Assembly: GCA_018064575.1 (NCBI GenBank)
Contig: JAGHUZ010000119.1
Location: 1-5,406, forward strand
Source of the DNA: Candidatus Minthomonas equi
GTDB taxonomy: Bacteria; Bacteroidota; Bacteroidia; Bacteroidales; UBA932
Reading direction: 5' to 3'
DNA: 5,406 nt
Notes under the pieces: generated by a model
What the model saw: only the letters and a program-made list of their open reading frames with translations
Told to the model about the DNA's origin: nothing
Databases searched by the model: none
Shown here: positions 1-5,406 of the stretch, in pieces
Layout of the letters: each line of letters starts with the position of its first letter
Numbering within the stretch: position 1 is the stretch's first letter
Program-made: the position numbers and the translations under genes

Positions 1-686
1 ATGTTGTTTATCATATAAAAGACACCTGTCCCACCCGTGTCCGAATGCCAGTAAACTATTCTTTCACCATCGGGACTCCAGCGGAAGCCGTCCCTGTCAT
101 CCAACTCTTCTTCATATACCCAATCGAATGTACCGTTGATAATCGAGTCCCCCCCATCAAAAGTCAATCTTCTACGCTCACCGGAGACAATATTCTCCAC
201 ATAAATGTCATTGTGATACACAAAGGCGAACTGCGTCGCATCCGGAGAGAGTTTTCCGAACATCATTTCAGATGGATTCAAGCCCGAACCGAGCTGTTTC
301 AGCTTCCCGGCAGCGACATCGAGAATCCAATAATCACCTCTTGTATTGGCCCGCCATACCCTTGCGGAATTTGTATAAATCACCAGATATTTTCCATCTC
401 CGGACCATTCGCAGCCCTGGACATCCAAAACTTTGTCACTGCCTTGCGGAACAAGCGCATCGGCGCTGACCATAAGCGTGGTATCAAAATCGGAAGCCGA
501 AACTTTCAGCAGACCTTTTTCAGAGACAAGCGTAAAATGTCCCCCATCTTTCGTCCACACCCTTTCCGGCACCCGTTTCCCTGAGAAAATCCTTTTCACA
601 TACAAATCTTCAAGCGTTATGTTCTGTCCCAAAGCCATACTGATGGAGAGAAACGATACCGCTATCACTGACAGTTTTCTTTTCAT
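1..686 (-). CDS. Dipeptidyl-peptidase IV-like serine exopeptidase (family S9B), N-terminal part, cut by window edge
   Basis: Likely a secreted or periplasmic peptidase that removes Xaa-Pro type dipeptides from peptide N-termini; the specificity is inferred from the family. Only the first 228 codons are present, so the catalytic hydrolase domain (Ser, Asp, His) lies outside and cannot be checked. The start ATG at 686-684 gives MKRKLSVIAV followed by a hydrophobic stretch and a likely signal cleavage near residue 20 (ALG/QN). The rest reads as beta-propeller blades: CEWSGDGKYLV (residues 92-102), FGKLSPDATQFAFV (143-156), and then DWVYEEEL (188-195) followed by RDGFRWSPDG (198-207). The DW-x-YEEE segment matches the double-glutamate motif with which DPP IV binds the free amino end of its substrate. 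The gene starts 8 nt after the MarC-family stop codon on the same strand, so the two are probably co-transcribed. The family call is firm; the exact substrate is not known. Confidence 0.88.
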   Translation of the reverse strand, partial: MKRKLSVIAVSFLSISMALGQNITLEDLYVKRIFSGKRVPERVWTKDGGHFTLVSEKGLLKVSASDFDTTLMVSADALVPQGSDKVLDVQGCEWSGDGKYLVIYTNSARVWRANTRGDYWILDVAAGKLKQLGSGLNPSEMMFGKLSPDATQFAFVYHNDIYVENIVSGERRRLTFDGGDSIINGTFDWVYEEELDDRDGFRWSPDGERIVYWHSDTGGTGVFYMINN

Positions 687-694
687 ACCTAATT

Positions 695-1291
695 TTATTT
701 CATCAGTTCCTTGATAACTGTAAACAGATTGGACGCAAACATATCGATGGCAATGGCGATGAGCAAAACTCCAAAAAACTTCCTGATAATGAATACAACG
801 TTGTTTCCCAGCAGTTTGCCAAGTTTATCGATATACTTCAATGCCACATATGCGATAATCATATTCAACTCCAAAGCTATGAGAATATTTATAGTGTCAT
901 ATTCTGCACGAAGTGTCAGGATAGTGGTCAGGGCACCCGGGCCTGCTATCAGAGGGAACGCTATCGGTACGACTGAGGCACCGGATTCCATATTGGAGTC
1001 ATACTTTATGATTTCCACCCCGAGAACCATTTCGAAAGCCACTATCATAAGGACTATGGAACCGGCTATGGCGAAAGTTTCTATATCGACGTTGAAAAGT
1101 TTCAAAATTCCTGTCCCCGCGAAGAAAAATACCAGAAATATGGCTGTCGATGCCATACTGGCCTCGGTAGCCTTGATTGGTTTCCCTGCCTGCTTGAGTC
1201 CCAGAAAGATGGGGATGGATCCTGTTATGTCAATAATGGCAAGCAGGACCACAAATACACTCATTATCTCTACTAAATCTATGTGTCCCAT
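695..1291 (-). CDS. MarC family (UPF0056) integral membrane protein
   Basis: A 198-residue inner-membrane protein of the MarC/UPF0056 family. The family was named after a gene next to the E. coli mar locus, but its biochemical role is not settled, so I assign none. About six hydrophobic helices are visible (roughly residues 8-31, 46-66, 71-92, 107-127, 134-152 and 166-190). Family-like motifs include DITGSIPIFL (21-30), FAIAGSIVLMIVAFEM (73-88) and the glycine/proline-rich VPIAFPLIAGPGALTTIL (108-125). The length fits the family norm of about 200 residues. I chose the ATG at 1291-1289. A TTG at 1312 would add seven residues but lies inside the probable -7 promoter box, so it is unlikely to be translated. 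The gene is divergent from dsbD and is followed after 8 nt by the DPP IV-like gene. Confidence 0.92.
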   Translation of the reverse strand: MGHIDLVEIMSVFVVLLAIIDITGSIPIFLGLKQAGKPIKATEASMASTAIFLVFFFAGTGILKLFNVDIETFAIAGSIVLMIVAFEMVLGVEIIKYDSNMESGASVVPIAFPLIAGPGALTTILTLRAEYDTINILIALELNMIIAYVALKYIDKLGKLLGNNVVFIIRKFFGVLLIAIAIDMFASNLFTVIKELMK

Positions 1292-1292
1292 A

Positions 1293-1326
1293 TTTGATGG
1301 ATTTTTATGCAAATGTAATATCTTTG
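1293..1326 (+). promoter_or_regulatory. Probable Bacteroidetes-type promoter for dsbD
   Basis: TATCTTTG (1319-1326) matches the -7 consensus TAnnTTTG, and a TTTG (1293-1296) lies 22 bp upstream as a -33 element, slightly wider than the usual 19-21 bp. The start point would fall near 1333, about ten bases before the dsbD ATG at 1344. The leader is purine-rich (AAAGAGAAAAGAT) but has no strong Shine-Dalgarno core, which is common in this phylum. The -33 element overlaps the first codons and leader of the divergent MarC-family gene. Confidence 0.48.
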
Positions 1327-1340
1327 CGTCAAAGAGAAAA
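1310..1340 (-). promoter_or_regulatory. Probable Bacteroidetes-type promoter for the MarC-family / DPP IV-like operon
   Basis: Read on the minus strand, TACATTTG (1317 to 1310) matches the -7 consensus TAnnTTTG exactly. A TTTT (1340 to 1337) lies 19 bp upstream, in the place expected for the -33 TTTG, with three of four bases matching. The predicted transcript would begin near 1303 and leave a leader of about a dozen bases before the ATG at 1291. Its -7 box sits one base from the divergent dsbD -7 box. Confidence 0.42.
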
Positions 1341-1343
1341 GAT

Positions 1344-3299
1344 ATGATTGTTTATAAAAACATATTAACCGTCCTAAGTTCACTTCTCGTATGTATTAAT
1401 GCCGCAGCCGCCCACGTAGAATGGAAGGTATCGGTAAAAAATATGGATGAAGGGTTATGGGAAATCACTGCCACAGCATCCATAGAAAAAACTTGGCACA
1501 TCTACGACCTCGGTCCCTACGAGAACGGACCGCTTCCCACCTCGATGAAGTTCGAATTGCCGGAAGGCGTTACAGTCGAAGGTGATATCGTTCCATCGAA
1601 AAAATCGCACCGCGCCTACGATGCGACATTCGGGATGGAAATCGGCTGGTGGGAGGATGAAATAAGCCTCAGCGGCAGACTCAGATGCGACCATCCCGGA
1701 ACTACAGTAACAGTACATACAGAGTGGATGGCCTGCGATGCCGAAAGCTGCTCTCCTCCCGATGAATGGGAGACGGTCATCACCCTGTCGGATAAAATCT
1801 CACCGGTGGAGAGCGGTACAGTCCAGTCAACGGATACGGACAAGAACAACGGGCTGCTCGCATTAATCATAGAGGCCATTCTCTGGGGACTGGCAGCTAT
1901 TCTCACACCCTGCGTATTCCCCATAATCCCTATGACCGTAAGCTTCTTTCTCAAAGGAGATTACACCGCTTCCCGCAATAAGTTCCGCGCACTGTCGTAC
2001 GGTTTCTTCATCATCATCCTTTACACGGTTCCCATCGCCATCATCATCCTGGCTACTAAATTCATAGGAGGGGATGCCATCACCGCCGACATTTTCAACT
2101 GGTTGGCCACCCACTGGATTCCGAACGTTCTTTTCTTCCTGGTATTCATGGTCTTCGCAGCATCATTTTTCGGAGCTTTCGAAATCGTGCTTCCCTCATC
2201 CATCCAGAACGGCAGCGACGCACAGGTGGACAAGAGAAAAGGTCTCGGAAGCATCTTTTTCCTGGCCTTGACATTGGTACTGGTTTCTTTTTCCTGCACG
2301 GGTCCGATAGTCGGCACGGTTATCATCAAATCCACATCCGGAGAATTCTGGACCCCGATAGTCACGATGTTCGCATTTTCTGTGGCATTCTCCCTGCCAT
2401 TCGTCATCTGCGCCCTCTTCCCCACACTGATGAAGAGACTTCCGAAAAGCGGAAGTTGGCTGAACACTGTAAAAGTGACCCTCGGGTTCATAGAAATAGC
2501 CCTCGGGTTCAAATTCCTCTCCACCGCAGACCAGGTCTATCACTGGGGACTCCTTGACAGAGAGATATATCTTGCCATATGGATAACGGTCTTCACACTG
2601 CTCGGTTTTTACCTTTTGGGCAAATTGAAATTCAAAAACGATTCGGATATCCGCTACGTCAGTCTTGGAAGACTGACATTGGCCATAATTGACTTCACAT
2701 TCGTAATTTATATGATTCCGGGGATGTGGGGAGCACCGCTCAAGGCCCTTTCGGGCTACCTTCCCCCTATGGAAACGCAGGATTTCATCATAGGAGTGTC
2801 CAACACAGCCACCACCATCAATTCTTCCCCAGCACCGGAAAACTCCACACTGCCGGGAAAAGGAAAATACAGCGCATTTCTGAAATTACCCCTCGGACTA
2901 CAAGGATTTTTCGACCTTGATGAAGCCCGCAGTTATGCTGCAATGACCGGCAAGCAGATATTCATCGATTTCACCGGGCACGGATGCGTCAATTGCCGCG
3001 AAATGGAATCGCGTGTCTGGAGCGCCCCCGAAGTTCTGAAACGCCTTTCGGAAAACTTCGTCATCTGCGCCCTCTACACCGATGACAAGGCCACGGTTCC
3101 CGAAGCGGACTGGATTACCACACCTAACGGCAAGGTACTCAAAACCATCGGGAGAATAAATGCATGGTACGCGGAACAGAAATTCGGAGTGGCTGCCCAA
3201 CCATTTTATGTAATAACAGATTCTGACGGAACAGTTTTGAGAACAAGAAGTTATGACTTGAATGTCGGAGAATTCGTCAAATGGTTGGACGGACGATAG
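1344..3299 (+). CDS. dsbD: Thiol:disulfide interchange protein DsbD
   Basis: A 651-residue inner-membrane reductase that passes electrons from cytoplasmic thioredoxin to periplasmic thiol proteins. All three family modules are visible. The N-terminal immunoglobulin-like domain (about 24-150) has cysteines C131 and C136 in ACDAESCSPP, a CX4C pair instead of the CX5C of E. coli. The membrane domain has about eight helices (about 170-462), with C190 in TPCVFPIIP and C318 in SFSCTGPIVG. The C-terminal thioredoxin-like domain (about 520-651) has the CVNC active site at 548-551 and a cis-proline at P620 (AQPFYV). The start at 1344 gives a clean signal peptide, MIVYKNILTVLSSLLVCINA, with likely cleavage after the alanine run near residue 23. 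The frame stays open 633 nt further upstream, but that stretch is antisense to the MarC-family gene and no homology supports it. C17 is not in a proper lipobox. The SIMPL gene follows after 53 nt. Confidence 0.96.
   Translation: MIVYKNILTVLSSLLVCINAAAAHVEWKVSVKNMDEGLWEITATASIEKTWHIYDLGPYENGPLPTSMKFELPEGVTVEGDIVPSKKSHRAYDATFGMEIGWWEDEISLSGRLRCDHPGTTVTVHTEWMACDAESCSPPDEWETVITLSDKISPVESGTVQSTDTDKNNGLLALIIEAILWGLAAILTPCVFPIIPMTVSFFLKGDYTASRNKFRALSYGFFIIILYTVPIAIIILATKFIGGDAITADIFNWLATHWIPNVLFFLVFMVFAASFFGAFEIVLPSSIQNGSDAQVDKRKGLGSIFFLALTLVLVSFSCTGPIVGTVIIKSTSGEFWTPIVTMFAFSVAFSLPFVICALFPTLMKRLPKSGSWLNTVKVTLGFIEIALGFKFLSTADQVYHWGLLDREIYLAIWITVFTLLGFYLLGKLKFKNDSDIRYVSLGRLTLAIIDFTFVIYMIPGMWGAPLKALSGYLPPMETQDFIIGVSNTATTINSSPAPENSTLPGKGKYSAFLKLPLGLQGFFDLDEARSYAAMTGKQIFIDFTGHGCVNCREMESRVWSAPEVLKRLSENFVICALYTDDKATVPEADWITTPNGKVLKTIGRINAWYAEQKFGVAAQPFYVITDSDGTVLRTRSYDLNVGEFVKWLDGR
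2438..2456. repeat. Perfect inverted repeat inside dsbD (7-bp arms, 5-nt spacer)
   Basis: ACTTCCG (2438-2444) and CGGAAGT (2450-2456) are exact reverse complements separated by AAAAG. The transcript could form a small GC-containing hairpin in the coding region of the DsbD membrane domain (residues RLPKSGSW). No T-run follows, so it is not a typical intrinsic terminator. It may simply reflect codon choice. Confidence 0.6.
2658..2677. repeat. Perfect inverted repeat inside dsbD (9-bp arms, 2-nt centre)
   Basis: GTCAGTCTT (2658-2666) and AAGACTGAC (2669-2677) are exact reverse complements around a GG centre. It encodes residues VSLGRLT just before the last membrane helix of DsbD. In RNA it would form a stem of about eight pairs with a tetraloop. 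The symmetry is visible in the sequence; any function is unknown. Confidence 0.65.
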
Positions 3300-3352
3300 G
3301 GCATAATATTTGCTCATATCTGAAAAACGTCATTAATGAAACAATATATACT

Positions 3353-4063
3353 ATGGAAAAAGAAAACAACTGCTTCAAAAAGAGCCCACTGGGAATTACC
3401 ATAATGATAGGACTCATCGCATTGGGATTATTCATCAGGAATGGACTCGTCGCCAGCCGCACAGACAGTTATGTAAGTGTCAAAGGTCTTTGCGAAAAGG
3501 AAGTGTATGCCGATAAGGTCATTTATCCCATCAAATACATAGTTCTCGGGAACGACATACAGGACCTTTATAAGCAGACCAGCGAAAAAACGGCCATCCT
3601 TGTCAGCTATCTCCGGGAAAACGGTATCTCCGAAGATGAAATCACAGTGTCGGCTCCCATCGTCACCGACACCAGAACAGAATACGGGGAAAGAAAACCC
3701 TATAATTTCAGTGTAAAGACCATCGTGACGGTCTGCACTCCGAAAGTCGATATCGTCCGCAGTCTTGTTTCAAGACAGGGAGAACTTATGAGCAAAGGCA
3801 TAGTGACAGTCTCAAATGAGTGGGAGAATACAGTACAATACTCTTTCAACGGTCTGAATAAAATAAAGCCCGAAATGATAGCCGAAGCCACAGCCAATGC
3901 ACGCGTGGCTGCTGAACAGTTCGCCAAGGATTCAGACTCAATACTTGGAAAAATACGCCGCGCCACCCAGGGACAGTTTTCCATTTCCGACAGGGACGAA
4001 AACACACCTTATATAAAAATAGTCAGAGTGGTTACCAGCGTGGATTTCACCTTGAAAAATTAA
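3353..4063 (+). CDS. SIMPL (DUF541) domain protein, membrane-anchored
   Basis: A 236-residue SIMPL-domain protein, related to E. coli YggE, which has been linked to oxidative stress defence; the molecular function is not established. A short charged N-terminus (MEKENNCFKK) precedes one hydrophobic segment (about 13-33), probably an uncleaved anchor with the rest in the periplasm. The SIMPL domain runs from about 40 to 233. It opens with VSVKGLCEKEVYADKVIYPI (41-60) and contains a central region with LRENGISEDEITVSAP (87-102). It ends with the family's A-x-x-x-A-E-x-F-A pattern (ATANARVAAEQFAKDSDSIL, 179-198) followed by GQFSISDRD (207-215). I preferred the ATG at 3353 to an in-frame ATG at 3281, which lies inside dsbD and would put 24 residues without signal character ahead of the anchor. 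pdxJ follows after 9 nt. C47 and C128 would both be periplasmic. Confidence 0.88.
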   Translation: MEKENNCFKKSPLGITIMIGLIALGLFIRNGLVASRTDSYVSVKGLCEKEVYADKVIYPIKYIVLGNDIQDLYKQTSEKTAILVSYLRENGISEDEITVSAPIVTDTRTEYGERKPYNFSVKTIVTVCTPKVDIVRSLVSRQGELMSKGIVTVSNEWENTVQYSFNGLNKIKPEMIAEATANARVAAEQFAKDSDSILGKIRRATQGQFSISDRDENTPYIKIVRVVTSVDFTLKN

Positions 4064-4072
4064 AAAGCGGAT

Positions 4073-4795
4073 ATGCATACACGGCTGAGTGTAAACATAA
4101 ACAAACTGGCCACGGTCAGAAATGCACGCGGAGGGAATATGCCCGATATTCTGAAAGCGGCCAAAGATATCGAGAGTTACGGAGCCGAAGGAATTACAGT
4201 ACATCCCAGGCCGGATGAACGACACATCCGTTATCGGGATGTTCTCGACCTCAAGCCCATCCTTTCCACCGAATTCAACATCGAAGGAAACCCGATTCCT
4301 TCTTTCACAGAACTTGTATGCCGTGTCATTCCCACACAGGTAACTCTGGTTCCCGATGCCCACGATGCCATCACCTCCAATGCCGGATGGGACACTTCCA
4401 ATCCTGAAAACAGAAAGTTTCTTGCCGAAAAATGCCGGATTTTCCACTCTTTAGGCATAAGAGCCTCCATTTTCATAGACCCGGACCCTGAAAAGATACG
4501 GATGGCGACGGAGACAGTGTGCGACAGGTTGGAACTCTACACCGCTGCATATGCGCAAGGATACGGCACAAATCCGGAAAAGGCTCTCGCACCTTATTAC
4601 GAGGCCGCTCTGGAAGCCGGCAGACAGGGCCTCGGGCTGAATGCCGGACACGACCTCAGCCTGATAAATCTCAAGTATTTTTCGGACAACATACCCGAGC
4701 TCGCAGAAGTATCCATAGGACACGCTCTCATTTGTGAAGCGATATATGACGGGCTGAAAAACACTGTTCGAAGTTACCTTGATATTCTGAAATAA
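4073..4795 (+). CDS. pdxJ: Pyridoxine 5'-phosphate synthase PdxJ
   Basis: A cytoplasmic TIM-barrel enzyme that condenses 1-deoxy-D-xylulose 5-phosphate with 3-amino-2-oxopropyl phosphate to give pyridoxine 5'-phosphate, the ring-forming step of the DXP-dependent vitamin B6 route. The 240-residue length is normal for the family. Visible family signatures are LSVNINKLATVRNARGG (5-21), GITVHPRPDERHIR (40-53, with H44, R46 and H51), FNIEG (68-72, with E71), LVPD (92-95), RLELYT (152-157, with E154), LNAGHDLSL (189-197, with H193) and SIGHALI (214-220). These cover the catalytic His, Glu and His seen in E. coli PdxJ. Where E. coli has VNIDH, this protein has VNINK, which I recall as usual in Bacteroidetes. 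Translation is probably coupled to the SIMPL gene 9 nt upstream; no strong Shine-Dalgarno core is seen. Its stop codon is followed by a promoter-like motif for the next gene. Confidence 0.97.
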   Translation: MHTRLSVNINKLATVRNARGGNMPDILKAAKDIESYGAEGITVHPRPDERHIRYRDVLDLKPILSTEFNIEGNPIPSFTELVCRVIPTQVTLVPDAHDAITSNAGWDTSNPENRKFLAEKCRIFHSLGIRASIFIDPDPEKIRMATETVCDRLELYTAAYAQGYGTNPEKALAPYYEAALEAGRQGLGLNAGHDLSLINLKYFSDNIPELAEVSIGHALICEAIYDGLKNTVRSYLDILK

Positions 4796-4808
4796 ATGCA
4801 TACCTTTG
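4778..4808 (+). promoter_or_regulatory. Probable Bacteroidetes-type promoter for the OmpH-like gene
   Basis: TACCTTTG (4801-4808) fits the -7 consensus TAnnTTTG exactly, and CTTG (4778-4781) lies 19 bp upstream as a -33 element with three of four bases matching. The -33 part is inside the last codons of pdxJ. Transcription would begin near 4815, giving a leader of about 44 nt that is A-rich and lacks a Shine-Dalgarno core. A second, weaker -7-like match, TAAGTTTC, lies at 4820-4827. Confidence 0.5.
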
Positions 4809-4858
4809 TCCCTTGTTCATAAGTTTCCAGAAAAAACAAAAACATTATCAATACTAAA

Positions 4859-5406
4859 ATGAAAAAACTACCTCTCATTCTCAGCATTGTCTCCATTGTA
4901 GCCACTGCTGTTCTCTACATCGTTCATTTTTCCGCTAAAAGTGACAGTTGTACGACAGAATCAGCCCAGACTGTCCAGACAGCAGGTCCTGGTTCCATAG
5001 TCTATGTTCAAATCGACACACTGTTCAACCAGTATGATATGTCGAATGACCTGAAAACGGAACTGGAAGCCAAAGCCAGCGGAATCCAGAAGGACCTTGA
5101 AAAGAAAGGACGCTCATTTGAAAATGACGTCAAATCATTTCAGGATCAGATTCAGAAAGGACTGCTGACACGTTCCCAGGCAGAGACTATGCAGAATGAA
5201 CTTCAGACCAGACAAAACACTCTTCAGAGTTTTCAACTCGAAAAGCAGCAGGAAATGGCCGAAGAGGAAAGCGTGATGGTAAACAAAGTGATGGAAGCCA
5301 TAAGGACATTCATCGACAAATATAATAAGGAGCACGGATATGCCATCATCCTTACCACGTCTGCAGCCAGCCAGACCATTCTTCAGGGCGACAGCGCACT
5401 TGACAT
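4859..5406 (+). CDS. OmpH/Skp family periplasmic coiled-coil protein, cut by window edge
   Basis: Probably an envelope protein of the OmpH/Skp family, whose best-known member is a periplasmic chaperone for outer-membrane proteins; the role here is inferred. The visible 182 codons start at ATG 4859 with MKKLPLILSIVSIVATAVLY, a basic start plus hydrophobic segment to about residue 23, acting as signal peptide or anchor. A polar, low-complexity linker (about 26-45) follows, then the family's opening strand IVYVQIDTLFNQYDMSNDLK (47-66). A long Lys/Glu/Gln-rich helix (about 64-155) looks like the coiled-coil arm. YAIILTTSA (161-169) resembles the family's strand after the helices. The C-terminus lies beyond the window, though by family length only a small part should be missing. 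C31 follows SDS with no hydrophobic lipobox, so a lipoprotein is unlikely. The start codon lies 63 nt after the pdxJ stop. Confidence 0.87.
   Translation, partial: MKKLPLILSIVSIVATAVLYIVHFSAKSDSCTTESAQTVQTAGPGSIVYVQIDTLFNQYDMSNDLKTELEAKASGIQKDLEKKGRSFENDVKSFQDQIQKGLLTRSQAETMQNELQTRQNTLQSFQLEKQQEMAEEESVMVNKVMEAIRTFIDKYNKEHGYAIILTTSAASQTILQGDSALD

Noticed and set aside
45..584. Long plus-strand open frame opposite the DPP IV-like gene
   Set aside because: The opposite strand encodes a clear S9B propeller with a signal peptide and the DWVYEEE motif, while this frame shows no recognisable domain, so it is an antisense shadow.
1292..1312. TTG start for the MarC-family protein at 1312
   Set aside because: The TTG falls inside the probable -7 promoter box, and the ATG at 1291 gives a normal family N-terminus.
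1392..1394. Cysteine 17 of DsbD as a lipoprotein attachment site
   Set aside because: It is preceded by LLV, not by a small residue at the -1 position, and a normal signal peptidase I site follows in the alanine run.
1511..1532. Inverted repeat CGGTCC / GGACCG in dsbD
   Set aside because: Six-base arms with a ten-base loop are expected by chance in a window of this length.
3281..3352. Upstream in-frame ATG for the SIMPL protein, overlapping the dsbD end
   Set aside because: It would put 24 residues without signal-peptide character ahead of a standard charged-plus-hydrophobic N-terminus, and the ATG at 3353 is the natural start.
3300..3352. Possible promoter and palindrome ahead of the SIMPL gene: AATATTTG (3305-3312) and TCATTAATGA (3330-3339)
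   Set aside because: The -7-like box misses the first consensus base and has no -33 partner at proper spacing, and the AT-rich 10-bp palindrome is within chance for such sequence. Read-through from dsbD is equally likely.
4097..4105. VNINK in PdxJ read as loss of the E. coli Asp-His pair (VNIDH)
   Set aside because: I recall the same Asn-Lys form in Bacteroidetes PdxJ generally, and the catalytic H44, E71 and H193 are all present, so it looks like lineage variation and not an inactive enzyme.
4796..4858. Terminator between pdxJ and the OmpH-like gene
   Set aside because: No stem followed by a T-run was found in this gap.
1..5406. A new defence, mobile or RNA-based system
   Set aside because: All six genes belong to known families, gaps are short, and no repeats array, integrase, transposase, toxin-antitoxin pair or structured non-coding region was seen on either strand.

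Overview
The window looks like an ordinary chromosomal stretch from a member of the Bacteroidota, probably Bacteroidales. This is an inference from several signs. The promoters resemble the Bacteroidetes sigma-ABfr type (TAnnTTTG near -7), Shine-Dalgarno sequences are weak or absent, PdxJ has a lineage-like N-terminus (VNINK...RNARGG), DsbD carries a CX4C N-terminal domain, and there is a small OmpH-family coiled-coil protein and an S9B dipeptidyl-peptidase. Genus cannot be decided from the sequence alone.

Layout. Six protein genes fill the window, and no stretch over 300 bases lacks a gene. On the minus strand, reading leftward from about 1291, lie a MarC-family six-helix membrane protein (695-1291) and, 8 nt downstream, the N-terminal 228 codons of a dipeptidyl-peptidase IV-like exopeptidase (1-686, running off the left edge). 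On the plus strand, reading rightward from 1344, lie dsbD (1344-3299), a SIMPL/DUF541 membrane-anchored protein (3353-4063), pdxJ (4073-4795) and an OmpH/Skp-like protein (4859 to beyond the right edge). The 52-bp gap between the MarC gene and dsbD carries two divergent promoter-like sequences placed back to back.

How the genes may work together. DsbD carries electrons from the cytoplasm across the inner membrane to periplasmic thiol proteins. The SIMPL protein belongs to the YggE-related family, which has been linked to oxidative stress in E. coli. PdxJ makes pyridoxine 5'-phosphate. The OmpH-like protein is likely an envelope chaperone-type coiled coil. SIMPL and pdxJ are only 9 nt apart and are probably co-transcribed. 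A promoter motif at the end of pdxJ suggests the OmpH-like gene can be transcribed on its own. An envelope or redox theme is plausible for the rightward cluster but is inference only.

Nothing here requires a new biological system. No mobile element, CRISPR array, tRNA or rRNA was seen. The points most worth checking are the overlapping divergent promoters, two perfect hairpin-type inverted repeats inside dsbD, and a 633-nt stop-free frame antisense to the MarC gene that runs in frame into dsbD and invites a wrong start call.
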